A DNA stretch of 64,000 nucleotides from assembly GCF_030270605.1 (NCBI RefSeq), contig NZ_BSYJ01000004.1:310001-374000 (forward strand), given 5' to 3'. Shown here in pieces: positions 17,948 through 27,163 of this stretch. The position numbers and the translations under genes are program-made. The notes under the pieces were generated by a model. The model saw only the letters and a program-made list of their open reading frames with translations, had not been told where the DNA came from and did not search any database. Each line of letters opens with the position of its first letter. Position 1 is the first letter of the stretch. Source of the stretch: Biformimicrobium ophioploci. Its GTDB lineage: Bacteria; Pseudomonadota; Gammaproteobacteria; Pseudomonadales; Cellvibrionaceae.

Positions 17948-18009
17948 ATTTTCTCGAGCCGCAGCTCTCAGGGCTGCTTTTAAGAACAATAAAATGGAGT
18001 TGGCTCGAT

Positions 18010-19065
18010 ATGTCAGAGCATTGGACTGTGGAAAAAATGGCGGCCGAACGACTGGTCCGCTACCGCGATCTCAAGCCTTGCCGGAACGCTTTCGTTGATA
18101 CCTATACACCCGGAAGCGATCAGAAAGAGAACTTCACGATTATCGGCCCGGGCGTTGCCGAGCATCCTGACCAGCATGTGCATATTGCCGAGCCACACGG
18201 CTTCAACATTGGTGGTGCACGCCAGCCCGCCGGCTGCCTGAACTCCCAGCACAGCCACGAGACCGAAGAGGTCTTTATCGTACACTCCGGCCGCTGGGCT
18301 TTCCGTTGGGGTGTCGAAGCCGAGGATGGCGAAGCCATCCTGGGCCCGGGCGACTGCATCAGCATTCCGCCGCGTGTATTCCGCGGTTTTGAAAATGTGG
18401 GCGACGGCGTTGGCTACCTGTTTGCCGTGCTGGGTCGCGATGATCCGGGCCGTGTTACCTGGGCCCCGGATGTGTTTGAGAAGGCCAGGGACTACGGTCT
18501 GGTGCTGCTGGAAAACGGTCAGCTGGTCGATACCACCAAGGGTGAGACGGTTCCGGCGGGCGTTGCGCCAATGCATCCGACTGATCAGCCCATGGTGGAT
18601 GCGCACCGCCGCATGACCGACGTTGAAATGGCCAGCTGTGTTGTTCTGGAAAACGAGCAGATCCGCTTTGCCGGTTCCGACCTGCAGGACGCCAGCAATG
18701 GTGTGAGCGAAAGCCCGATCATCGGCATGTCCAACCCGGAAGAGGGTATTGCTGCGGGCAAGCTGGTATGGCGCCATGGCTTTGGCGTACGTCGCCTGGA
18801 CTTCGCTACCGATGGCTCCACGCCGATGCACGCACGCGAGGAAGAGGAAGTCGTTTACCTGTTCAGCGGCAAGTTGCTGTTCTCCTGGGAGGGCGGTGAG
18901 CTGGCGATGGAGAGCGGCGACGTGCTGACTGTGCCGAAAGGGTTGGCGCGCAAGTTCTCTGCCCAGGGTGCGGAGGCTGTTGCCTACGTGGTGCGCGGTG
19001 GCGATTATCCAGAGGCCGCCGCTCTGGTCGAGGAGAAGGCCGCAGCCGCAGCTGTCGTGGCCTGA
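18010..19065 (+). CDS. Bicupin-domain protein
   Basis: A 351-residue protein with two cupin domains and no signal peptide. Cupin 1 (about residues 60-140) keeps a metal motif, HSHETEEVF, followed by GDCISIPPRVFRGF. Cupin 2 (about 270-335) has MHAREEEEVVYLF and GDVLTVPKG, where the second metal-binding His is Arg. It may therefore be metal-free or structural. Bicupins of this length include gentisate-type dioxygenases, sugar-acid isomerases and quercetinase-like enzymes; which applies is unclear. It is the first gene of the operon bicupin - SnoaL 3 - SSS symporter - SnoaL 4, with a 5-nt gap to the next gene and a GGAG ribosome site. Confidence 0.85.
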   Translation: MSEHWTVEKMAAERLVRYRDLKPCRNAFVDTYTPGSDQKENFTIIGPGVAEHPDQHVHIAEPHGFNIGGARQPAGCLNSQHSHETEEVFIVHSGRWAFRWGVEAEDGEAILGPGDCISIPPRVFRGFENVGDGVGYLFAVLGRDDPGRVTWAPDVFEKARDYGLVLLENGQLVDTTKGETVPAGVAPMHPTDQPMVDAHRRMTDVEMASCVVLENEQIRFAGSDLQDASNGVSESPIIGMSNPEEGIAAGKLVWRHGFGVRRLDFATDGSTPMHAREEEEVVYLFSGKLLFSWEGGELAMESGDVLTVPKGLARKFSAQGAEAVAYVVRGGDYPEAAALVEEKAAAAAVVA

Positions 19066-19070
19066 TTCCG

Positions 19071-20060
19071 ATGAAGAGTCTCGTCCAAGAATTTTACTGT
19101 GCCATTACCCGCAGTGCGGATGCCGCGCTTGAACAGGTTGCAGGCGGTTTCTTCACGGCTGACGCGCGCGTCAGTGTGGCACACCCAGTTAACGACCTGA
19201 GCGGCGTACAGGATGTTGTCGAATCCTATATTCGGCCGCTTCTCAGGGCGTTCCCGGACCTGCAACGCAAGGAGTTTGTTGCGGTTCCGGGATCCTATCA
19301 AGAGGGAACCTGGGTCAATGCAACGGGTTACCTGCTGGGTACCTTTGCCGCTGACCTGTTCGGTATCCCCGCGACCAATCGTATTGCCTACCTGCGCTTT
19401 ACCGAGATGGTGCGTATCGAGGGCGACCGGATTGCCGAGTATTACCTGATTCTCGACTTCCTGGACCTGATGCAGCAGGCCGGCGTGAACCCTTTGCGCG
19501 CGAGCCTTGGCCACCCGGGCATGATCATGCCGCCCAGTGACCGAACGCTCGGTATGCAGGAAGGCGATGTGGAGTCCGGCAAGGTCACCATCGACCTTGT
19601 GCTTAATATGCTGGATTGCCTCGGTGGCTATGACGGGCGCTCATTGCAGAGTATGGCGCTTGAAGAGTACTGGGCGCCGGACTTCATCTGGTACGGCCCG
19701 GCCGGTATCGGCACCACGCGCGGTATTGAAGGCTTCCGTCGTCAGCACCAGGGGCCATTCCTGCAGGGGTTCCCCAACCGGGTAGTGGACCGGAAGACCA
19801 ATATTCTTGGGTGCGGTGACTACGCCTCCACCGGCGGCTGGCCGCATATGACCGCGACTCACACCGGCAGTGGCTGGCTCGGCCTGGCACCGACTGGTCG
19901 CACAATAACCATGCGCGTGATAGACATCTGGCGTCGGCGCGGTAACCTGCTCGAGGAAAACTGGGTCGGCATCGACATCCTCCACATCCTGCACCAGCTC
20001 GGGCTGGATGTTTTCTCTCAGATGCACCAGTTGAAAGACCGGGGTTTTGATTATGAATGA
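19071..20060 (+). CDS. Tandem SnoaL/NTF2-like protein 3
   Basis: A 329-residue protein with two SnoaL-like halves. The second half has WYGPAGIGTTRGIEGFRRQHQ and the C-terminal strand LLEENWVGIDILHILHQLGLD, a near match to protein 2 and similar to protein 1. There is no signal peptide. It starts 5 nt after the bicupin stop, and its own stop overlaps the start of the symporter gene, so it is firmly in this operon. The repeated presence of this family beside different oxidoreductases suggests paralogues acting on successive intermediates, though this is inference. Confidence 0.85.
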   Translation: MKSLVQEFYCAITRSADAALEQVAGGFFTADARVSVAHPVNDLSGVQDVVESYIRPLLRAFPDLQRKEFVAVPGSYQEGTWVNATGYLLGTFAADLFGIPATNRIAYLRFTEMVRIEGDRIAEYYLILDFLDLMQQAGVNPLRASLGHPGMIMPPSDRTLGMQEGDVESGKVTIDLVLNMLDCLGGYDGRSLQSMALEEYWAPDFIWYGPAGIGTTRGIEGFRRQHQGPFLQGFPNRVVDRKTNILGCGDYASTGGWPHMTATHTGSGWLGLAPTGRTITMRVIDIWRRRGNLLEENWVGIDILHILHQLGLDVFSQMHQLKDRGFDYE

Positions 20061-21663
20061 ATTTGGCCTGCTGAACTGGGTCGTGCTCGGTGCTTACCTT
20101 TGCGTCAGCATTGGTATTGGCGCGGCAATGGGACGAAAAGTCCATTCGTCTTCCGACTATTTCCTGGGTGACCGCAGCATTCCGTGGTGGGCCATCGGTA
20201 TCTCCGTGGTGAGCACCTATGTCAGTGCGCTGACTTTTCTCGGCGGACCTGCGTGGGCCTACTCCGAGGGGCTTTCCGTACTGGCAATCCACCTCAATTA
20301 TCCGCTGGTCATCTTCTTTGTAAGCTGTTTTTTCCTGCCGTTCTTCTATAACAGTGGCGTGGCTTCGATTTACGATTACCAGGAAAAGCGGTTCGGCCCG
20401 GCTTCACGGGTGGTGATGGCCGGTGTATTCCTGGTGTCGCAGACACTGACCACCGCGGCCGTGCTTTATGCCACATCGCTGGTGCTGGAATTTATCACCG
20501 GTATCGACGTGACTGTTTGTATTGTGATTGTCACGATTGCGGCCATGCTCTATACATTGATGGGCGGCCTTGCCGCCGTGATCTGGACCGATGTGATCCA
20601 GGCGGGCATCCTGTTTGCCGGCGCCTTCGTGATTGTTTACCTGCTGCTGCAGCAGATGCCGGTGCCGCTGGGTGAAGCACTCGCGGACCTCAAGTCGCGT
20701 GGCATGACCGATGCGATCAAGACGGATCTGGATATCAACAAAGTGACCACCGTCTGGTCCGGCGTAATCGCGATGACGCTGTTCCACATCACCATCTACG
20801 GCGCCAACCAGATGATGGTGCAGCGCACCCTGGCCGCCAAGAGCATCGGCGATGCCAAGAAGTCCATCATGATGATGGGCTATGGTGCATTCTTTATTTA
20901 CTTCCTGTTTATCCTGCTCGGCATCCTGTTCTATTTCTTCTATCAGGGGCGCGAGTTCGAAAACGGCAATACCATCATCCTGCAGTTTGCTGCCGAATAC
21001 GGTTTCCCGGGCCTGCTGGGTCTGATTGCCGCGGCAGTGTTGGCAGCCAGTATGTCCAGCATGGACTCCGCGCTGAACTCCATGTCGACGGTTTCGACCA
21101 TTGATTTCTACAAGCGCTTCTTCCGCAAGGACGCCGACGACAGCCATTACCTGAAAGTATCCCGTGGATTCACGGTGTTCTGGGCGGTGCTGATCATCGT
21201 GCCCGCGCTGTTGTTCGCCAAGAGTGAGGGCAGCATCCTGGAAGTGCTGAGCAAGCTGGGTAGCTACTTTGTGGGCGCCAAGCTGAGCATGTTCGGCCTC
21301 GGCTTCTTCTCCAAGAACACAACCGAGCGCGGCCTGCTGGTAGGCGTCGCCGCCGGCTTTGCTGTGGTCTGGTGGGTGGCCACCAATACCGACGTGGCCT
21401 GGCCCTGGTATGCGGCAATCGGTGCGCTGGTGAATATCCCGGTTTCCTACATTGCCAGCCTGCTGATCGACGGTCGCCAGGAAAAGTATTCCGAGTACAC
21501 CGTCGCCGGTCAGCGCGAGCTGTTCAGCAACAGCGGCCGCCCGGTGAAGGAAGGTAACTGGTTTGTCATTCCAGGCGCGGTGGACAAGCAATCCTACGGC
21601 TTGCTGGTGTTCTTCGTCCTGTCTGTATGCAGCTTGCTGGCATTCAACTACATGATCGGCTAG
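20053..21663 (+). CDS. Sodium:solute symporter (SSS family)
   Basis: A 536-residue inner-membrane symporter with about thirteen hydrophobic helices and SSS-family signatures, for example SDYFLGDRSIPWWAIGISVVST near the N-terminus and AASMSSMDSALNSMST in the sodium-site region. The ATG at 20053 overlaps the preceding SnoaL gene by 8 nt; a TTG at 20047 is an alternative. Family members import sugars, carboxylates, amino acids or vitamins with sodium. Here it is the most likely inner-membrane uptake system for the island's substrate after passage through the TonB receptor at 24770, which appears to share the same operator. Confidence 0.92.
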   Translation: MNEFGLLNWVVLGAYLCVSIGIGAAMGRKVHSSSDYFLGDRSIPWWAIGISVVSTYVSALTFLGGPAWAYSEGLSVLAIHLNYPLVIFFVSCFFLPFFYNSGVASIYDYQEKRFGPASRVVMAGVFLVSQTLTTAAVLYATSLVLEFITGIDVTVCIVIVTIAAMLYTLMGGLAAVIWTDVIQAGILFAGAFVIVYLLLQQMPVPLGEALADLKSRGMTDAIKTDLDINKVTTVWSGVIAMTLFHITIYGANQMMVQRTLAAKSIGDAKKSIMMMGYGAFFIYFLFILLGILFYFFYQGREFENGNTIILQFAAEYGFPGLLGLIAAAVLAASMSSMDSALNSMSTVSTIDFYKRFFRKDADDSHYLKVSRGFTVFWAVLIIVPALLFAKSEGSILEVLSKLGSYFVGAKLSMFGLGFFSKNTTERGLLVGVAAGFAVVWWVATNTDVAWPWYAAIGALVNIPVSYIASLLIDGRQEKYSEYTVAGQRELFSNSGRPVKEGNWFVIPGAVDKQSYGLLVFFVLSVCSLLAFNYMIG

Positions 21664-21690
21664 CGCAAAGTTTAATAAGGGGTTTACCAG

Positions 21691-22725
21691 ATGTATTTTG
21701 ACAATGCGCCCGCCTCGGGTAATGCGGGCAACATGCGCGGCTTCGACAGTGAGTTCACCGATATCGTGGACTACATCCTGCGCATCACCTACCGGATCTG
21801 GGAAGGCAAGCAGGTCGGTCTGTGTTACGACTACTACTCCGAAGACTGCCCGGTATACACCCTCGGCGGTTATGTAGAGGGTTACGAACAGGTGGTGCAG
21901 AACACCCTCAAGACCCTGTCCGGCTACCCGGACCGTACCCTGCACGCGGACAATATTGTCTGGGGTGGAGATGCCGAGACCGGTTATCACTCCTCACACC
22001 TGATCTGCACCAACATGACCAACCTCGGTCCGAACGAGTTTGGCCCTGCCACCGGCAAACGCGTGCAGATTCAGGTGATTGCGCACTGCGTGTGCAAGGA
22101 CAACCGCATCGTTGAAGAGTGGCTGGTGCGAGACAACTATTCACTGGCGGAACAGCTGGGTTACGAGCCGGTGGAGATCGCCAGACAGCTGGCGGCCAAG
22201 CCGCTGGACCCGCAAAGCGTTTACGCACAGTGGCTGACTACGGAGCACGCGCGTGTATCCGAGCAGCACCGCGAGCGCATTGAGTACCCTTCAGCGGAGG
22301 ATAACCGCGAGGGCTTTATCCAGGCGGCACTGCAGAACATCTGGAATGCGCGCCTGCTGGGTGAGGCCAATGTGTTGTACGCCGAAAATGCACGCCTGCA
22401 CGCATCCGCGCGCGATGACATGGAAGGCATCGGCAGCATCCTGCGATTCTACCTGGACATCATGGGCGCAATGCCGGATGCGCGCTTCAGTGCCGACTAC
22501 GTGTGCAGCAATGCGATGAACCAGGACGGTGACTATGTGGCCGTGCGCTGGACCATTGCCGGCACCCATACCGGTAATGGCCGCTGGGGTGATGCCAGCG
22601 GTGCCCCGGTGCTGATCCTGGGCGAGAGCCAGTACAAGCTGCAGAACGGCAAGGTCGTGGAAGAGTGGCTGGTATACGATGAGCTGGCCGTTCTGACCCA
22701 GATCGAGCGCGCGCGTCAGGCATAA
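21691..22725 (+). CDS. Tandem SnoaL/NTF2-like protein 4 (divergent)
   Basis: A 344-residue protein with two SnoaL-like halves. Each half ends in a matching strand, NRIVEEWLVRDNYSL and GKVVEEWLVYDELA. It lacks the WYGPAGIG motif of proteins 1-3, so it forms a separate subgroup. The ribosome site AAGGGG precedes the ATG. It is 27 nt after the symporter and is the last gene of the bicupin operon, followed by a strong terminator. No signal peptide. The reaction is unknown. Together with the other three, it makes four double-domain SnoaL proteins within 14 kb. Confidence 0.82.
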   Translation: MYFDNAPASGNAGNMRGFDSEFTDIVDYILRITYRIWEGKQVGLCYDYYSEDCPVYTLGGYVEGYEQVVQNTLKTLSGYPDRTLHADNIVWGGDAETGYHSSHLICTNMTNLGPNEFGPATGKRVQIQVIAHCVCKDNRIVEEWLVRDNYSLAEQLGYEPVEIARQLAAKPLDPQSVYAQWLTTEHARVSEQHRERIEYPSAEDNREGFIQAALQNIWNARLLGEANVLYAENARLHASARDDMEGIGSILRFYLDIMGAMPDARFSADYVCSNAMNQDGDYVAVRWTIAGTHTGNGRWGDASGAPVLILGESQYKLQNGKVVEEWLVYDELAVLTQIERARQA

Positions 22726-22765
22726 CGCTTTCTTTTATTTTTTGGTCCCTTTGATCGTATTGTTT

Positions 22766-22790
22766 GCCCGGCCTCTGGCCGGGCTTTTTT
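22766..22790 (+). terminator. Rho-independent terminator of the bicupin operon
   Basis: GCCCGGCC-TCT-GGCCGGGC followed by six T residues, 40 nt after the SnoaL 4 stop. Confidence 0.93.
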
Positions 22791-22805
22791 GTTTCTATGG
22801 TGGGG

Positions 22806-24665
22806 CTAACCGGCCGCAAGCGCGTCCTGCAACGGCTTGAGTCCATCTCCATAGCGTTTCCACTTGTCGACAGAGGTCCTGTAGATGGGCTGCCTAACCT
22901 GTTCTGCACTCGGGGTCAGGACCATGCTGTCGCGGCGATAAAATTCCAGCACTTCAGGTTCGAAGGGCAGGCCGATAAAATCCAGCATCTGTCGCGTGCG
23001 CGCTTCCGGATCAGCAACGACTTCCTCATAGCTGGATTCGAGGATCTCGTCCGGATAGAGCGTTTTCCAGAGCGCCATAATGGCCTCATGCTGGCAATAG
23101 GATTGTCCCAGCGCAGTCAGGTCATGTGAGTAGCTCTGATTTTCATCGAACGGCAGTTTGAAAATGGACAGGCAGTTGTCCATTGCATTGCGCTTGCAGT
23201 AAATGATTGGCGCTTCGGGAAAAATCTGGCGGATAAAACCAATGAAATTGAAATTCATCGGTGTCTTGTCCACCACGAACTCGGCGGCAGGCCAACGCAG
23301 CCGGGCGCGCTTCCGGTAGCCCTCTTGCAGCGTTTGCAGTGCCTGTTCATCCAGAAAGCCGCAGCATTGGGGGAAGGGTTGTCCCGTTATTTTACTGGCC
23401 TGCATGGCAAGGTCGCTGATAAAACTGACCTCGCCAAGGTTTTCGACCTTCGAGTGGGCTGAGAGAATCTGTGCGGTCAGGGTAGTGCCGGAACGTGGCA
23501 TGCCAACGACGAAGATGGGTGCCGGTGTCTGATCCTGTTGCCCGCTTGCAGCCCCTGCCGCGGGTGCGGGGAAGGTCTCTTCGCAAAATTTTGCATATTG
23601 CCTTTCAATGTCGCGATCGTAGCGGGCGCCTGCCGCGCGTATGCGGTTGCCCTCTTTAAAAAGCTCGAGGCTACGGCTGTAGTCGCCCTGCTTTTCGCAG
23701 TGTGTGGCGAGAGCAAACAGCAGTGGTCCGCGCAGTATCGCGTGCAGGCTCTGGTCACCCAACAGGCGTTCTATATTCTCAAGCTCGGACGGACCCAGGC
23801 CGTGTTCTTTCAGCTTGGAGAGCTGGTAGTAGGCACTTGCCTGTTTGCCATTGCGGGCAATGGCCTCGCGGAAACTCGCAGCTGCGGCGTCAAACCTGCC
23901 GAGCTGCTCCATCAGTACGCCCAGATGGGTGTGTGCCTCCGCGTTGTCGGGTTCCTGTGAGAGCGCGTCACGGAGGAGCTGTTCCGCCTGTTCCGCATCG
24001 CCTAGCTGCTTTGCCGCGGTGGACAGGGCAAGTCTTGCCGGGTTGCTGGTTGGGTCCAGTTCCAGGACCTGCTTCAGTGTCGGAAGCGCTTCATCGAAGT
24101 GACTTTGTGCAATTTCAGACTCGCCGCGGATACAGAAAAGTTCCGCATTCCTCGGCTGCCGCTGCTCCACGGCGCTGAGTAATTTGTTGACGCCGGTAAA
24201 ATCACGCAGCTCGATCAGTGTACGGGCGAAGTTGAGCATGCAGTCGGGGTAGTCCGGCTGCATCCTTAATGCCGCCTGAAAACATTCCGCAGCCTTGCGG
24301 TGGTCGCCAAGCGCTGCGCGGCTATTGCCAAGGTTGTTGGCGGTAACCGGGTTGGGCTTGAGGGAGAGGGCTTTCTCGAATGCGGTACAGGCCTGTTCGA
24401 ATTCTCCCTGCTCTTTAAAAGCCAGGCCGAGGTTGCTGAAGGTATCCGGATCGCGGGAGTTGGCCCGGGCAGCGCGTTGCAGGAAGCTTACGGCTTTATC
24501 GAATTCTTCACGGCGCAGCGCGACAACACCGAGCAGGTTCAGGGCAAATTCGTTATGGGGATGGGCTGCCAGCACCTTGTGGTAATGCTGTTCGGCAGCG
24601 TCGAAATTGCCCTGTTTCTGCAGTGCAAAGCCCTGCTGCAGTAGTTTTACGGCTGCCTGATCCAC
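22806..24665 (-). CDS. TPR-repeat sulfotransferase
   Basis: A 619-residue two-part protein. Residues 1 to about 330 are a run of tetratricopeptide repeats (for example ANNLGNSRAALGDHRKAAECFQAAL). Residues from about 383 are a PAPS-dependent sulfotransferase domain with the 5'-phosphosulfate loop VGMPRSGTT (about 387-395). The later YCKRNAMDNCLSIFK region resembles the 3'-phosphate-binding segment. No signal peptide, so it is probably cytoplasmic. It follows the TonB receptor at 24770 on the same strand, but a terminator lies between them. The acceptor is unknown; TPR-fused enzymes of this type resemble protein sulfotransferases. Whether it belongs to the catabolic island is uncertain. Confidence 0.88.
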   Translation of the reverse strand: MDQAAVKLLQQGFALQKQGNFDAAEQHYHKVLAAHPHNEFALNLLGVVALRREEFDKAVSFLQRAARANSRDPDTFSNLGLAFKEQGEFEQACTAFEKALSLKPNPVTANNLGNSRAALGDHRKAAECFQAALRMQPDYPDCMLNFARTLIELRDFTGVNKLLSAVEQRQPRNAELFCIRGESEIAQSHFDEALPTLKQVLELDPTSNPARLALSTAAKQLGDAEQAEQLLRDALSQEPDNAEAHTHLGVLMEQLGRFDAAAASFREAIARNGKQASAYYQLSKLKEHGLGPSELENIERLLGDQSLHAILRGPLLFALATHCEKQGDYSRSLELFKEGNRIRAAGARYDRDIERQYAKFCEETFPAPAAGAASGQQDQTPAPIFVVGMPRSGTTLTAQILSAHSKVENLGEVSFISDLAMQASKITGQPFPQCCGFLDEQALQTLQEGYRKRARLRWPAAEFVVDKTPMNFNFIGFIRQIFPEAPIIYCKRNAMDNCLSIFKLPFDENQSYSHDLTALGQSYCQHEAIMALWKTLYPDEILESSYEEVVADPEARTRQMLDFIGLPFEPEVLEFYRRDSMVLTPSAEQVRQPIYRTSVDKWKRYGDGLKPLQDALAAG

Positions 24666-24723
24666 GGCAGTTACCTCTTGATTATTTCCAGCGAATTAAA
24701 GCGTCTAGCCAATAAATTTCAGA

Positions 24724-24753
24724 TAAAAAAAAGGCCTGCACAGGGCAGGCCTT
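24724..24753 (-). terminator. Rho-independent terminator after TonB receptor 2
   Basis: On the minus strand AAGGCCTGC/GCAGGCCTT forms a hairpin followed by a run of eight T residues, 17 nt past the receptor's stop. Confidence 0.9.
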
Positions 24754-24769
24754 TTCACAACTTCCTGGC

Positions 24770-27163
24770 TTAGAAGTTGTAGGAAGCGCGAACGCCCCAG
24801 TGGCGTGGCGCCTTGTAGTCGGCGGCGGCACGACCACGGCTCATCACTTCCGTATAGGTCATGATCAGCTCGTCGGTGGCGTTGTTCACAAACGCCTTGA
24901 CGTTGTAGTTGCCGTCAGCGGACTGCCAGCGCATGGACAGGTCCAGCGTGGTGTAGGAAGGCTGCTGCGCAAAGAATAGCGGATCACGCGCGGACTGGTA
25001 ACCGCTGTTGTGATAAGCGTAAATGTGCGGAGTCAGCGTGCCCATGTCGCCCAGGTCGTATTCGTAGCTCAGGCCCATGGAGATGGTGTAATCCGGGGAG
25101 TACGGGGTGTTCTCGCCGTCCACATCAAACCAGCCCTGGCCACCTTCGTCCACGTAGTCTACGCCATCATTGCCGAGGCGGCTCGCAACCGCAAACTCGT
25201 TGTACTCGGACATATCCAGGGAGATGCCGAAGTCCAGCACGAGGTTTTCAGAGATGTCCCAGAAGCCCTCGAACTCAGCGCCCTTGCCGATGATGCCGCC
25301 GCCCGGTACCTGGGTAGCCAGGATCAGGCCATCACCGCGGGTAACGAATACCGTGGTGGTAAAGCCTTCGTAATCGGCGTGATAGAAGGCACCGTTGAGG
25401 CGCAGGGAGCCGTCCAGCAGGGTGCTCTTGAAGCCGACTTCAACGGTGGTGTTTTCCTGCGGGTCGGTCAGCTCGTTGGTGAGCGTGTTGATGGAGCCCG
25501 CGATATAGGAAGTTGCCGCATAGCCGTAAACCATCAGGTCATCGTTAACCTGGTAGTCTGCACCGAGGCGCCAGTCTGTATGCTTGTCCACGCCCTTGTC
25601 GACAGTAGCGTTGGAGTAGTCGAAAGCCGGAAGCTCGTTAGTGACATTGTTCAGGTTGAACAGGCGCTCGCCTGGGCCGCCCCAGCCGAGCGAGCCGGAG
25701 CCATAGCTGATGCGATCGTCTTCCGTATAACGTACGCCCGCTGTCATGCTTAGCTTTTCAGTCAGGTCGTATTCCGCCTGGCCGTAGACGGCGGTGGACT
25801 TGGTGCCGCCGTTGCCTTCACTCAGCCAGTAGGCCCAGGAAGGGGTTTGTGGGGTAGCGCCCTGATAGCCGGACCAGGACTCCGCCTGGCTCGCGTAAAG
25901 GTAGGCCCACTCGCTGTTGTCCTGGTTGTCGAAGTAGTAGGCGCCCACGGTGTAGTGCAGCGGGCCTTCACCGGTGGAGGTGACAGTCAGGTCAGCCTGC
26001 TGGGACTTGGATTTGCTGGCGCTGCCGTCGAAGTTCGTCTGCATGCTGGACAGGTCGCTGTCCGACAGGTTGATCGCAGAGTAGTCGAACATGGCTGCGT
26101 TGAAGTTGACGTTATGGCCTGCAACATCCCAGTTCACGTTGGCAGTGAAAGACTGCTCTTCCAGCTCACGCAGTGGCTTGAAGCTGTAGGCGATCTTGTA
26201 CGGGTCGTCGATGATGCTGGCGGATTCGTCGCCGGCGCAGACGTTACCGGCCCAGTCACGGCCACCGGCGCGGTCGCCGTCGGCACAGCCGATGTAAACG
26301 CCCTGACGTGGGTCGAGCCAGCCGTCGAAGCCGTTAAAGCGGGTGTAGTCATCCTTGTCCAGCGGAATACCCAGCGGCTTGTAAGCCCAGTTACCATTGC
26401 CGTTGGCGGTATCTTTCCAGGTGGAGGCGGTGATGTTGACGGACAGGTCGTCAGTCGGCTCAAACAGGAACTGCGCGCGGGCATAGGTGTAGTCAGCGTC
26501 TTTCAGGCCGGCGCTGGAATTAAATACGTTCTCAACGTACGGATCGCGCTTTTCGTCTGCAGCGGTAACACGCATCGCGATCTTGTCGGTCAGTGGTACG
26601 TTGACGAAGCCCTCAATTTTTTGCTGGCCGTAGTCACCCATGGTGACGGCGGTGCCGTAATCGAATTCCTGGGTGTCCGGCTTTTTGGTGATCACGTTGA
26701 TCAGGCCACCAAAGGTGTTGCGGCCGAACAGGGTGCCTTGCGGGCCGCGCAGGGTTTCGACGCGCTCAACGTCGATATAGGCTGCCAGCGCCTGGCCGTA
26801 TACCGGGCGGTACATGTTGTCGATATAGATCGGTACGGCGATATCGGAGGTACCTGCAGAGCCGGCACCACGCATGATGGCCTGCGGGTTGTTGCCGTAG
26901 CTGGCCAGGGTCAGGCCCGGAACGGCTTTTTCCAGAGAGAGAATGTCGTCGATGCCCAGCTCGATCAGCTGGTCGCCGGATACAGAAGTCACGGCAAGCG
27001 GTACTTCCTGCAGATTCTGTACACGCTTGGCTGCGGTTACTTCTACAACCTCAAGTGTCTTTTCGTCCTGCTCGGACTCGGTTTGGGCCAGCGCACTGGC
27101 GGCCATGGACTGGGCCACCGCGACTGCGAGCGCCGTTTTTTTCAGGTTATTTTTATAGGTCAT
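24770..27163 (-). CDS. TonB-dependent receptor, operator-linked
   Basis: A 797-residue outer-membrane receptor. The signal peptide ends near AASALAQ, followed by a TonB-box-like VVEVTAAKR. The plug carries VERVETLRGPQGTLFGRNTFGG, and the C-terminal strand ends in SYNF. The ATG at 27163 is preceded by AGGAGGGG; the upstream extension to 27205 is not needed. Its likely promoter is about 270 nt upstream, TTGACT (27459-27464) and TAACTT (27436-27441), with the TTCGAA operator over the -35. That ties it to the LacI regulon and makes it the probable outer-membrane entry route for that pathway's substrate. The long leader has no recognised riboswitch. Confidence 0.93.
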   Translation of the reverse strand: MTYKNNLKKTALAVAVAQSMAASALAQTESEQDEKTLEVVEVTAAKRVQNLQEVPLAVTSVSGDQLIELGIDDILSLEKAVPGLTLASYGNNPQAIMRGAGSAGTSDIAVPIYIDNMYRPVYGQALAAYIDVERVETLRGPQGTLFGRNTFGGLINVITKKPDTQEFDYGTAVTMGDYGQQKIEGFVNVPLTDKIAMRVTAADEKRDPYVENVFNSSAGLKDADYTYARAQFLFEPTDDLSVNITASTWKDTANGNGNWAYKPLGIPLDKDDYTRFNGFDGWLDPRQGVYIGCADGDRAGGRDWAGNVCAGDESASIIDDPYKIAYSFKPLRELEEQSFTANVNWDVAGHNVNFNAAMFDYSAINLSDSDLSSMQTNFDGSASKSKSQQADLTVTSTGEGPLHYTVGAYYFDNQDNSEWAYLYASQAESWSGYQGATPQTPSWAYWLSEGNGGTKSTAVYGQAEYDLTEKLSMTAGVRYTEDDRISYGSGSLGWGGPGERLFNLNNVTNELPAFDYSNATVDKGVDKHTDWRLGADYQVNDDLMVYGYAATSYIAGSINTLTNELTDPQENTTVEVGFKSTLLDGSLRLNGAFYHADYEGFTTTVFVTRGDGLILATQVPGGGIIGKGAEFEGFWDISENLVLDFGISLDMSEYNEFAVASRLGNDGVDYVDEGGQGWFDVDGENTPYSPDYTISMGLSYEYDLGDMGTLTPHIYAYHNSGYQSARDPLFFAQQPSYTTLDLSMRWQSADGNYNVKAFVNNATDELIMTYTEVMSRGRAAADYKAPRHWGVRASYNF

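Noticed and set aside
17961-17980. Attenuator in the bicupin leader
   Set aside because: The stem is only 5 bp with four T residues and no leader peptide was found; too weak to list separately.
13147-22725. Dihydroxypropane sulfonate (HpsN) degradation
   Set aside because: No sulfolactate sulfo-lyase, sulfite exporter or sulfonate transporter genes were seen.
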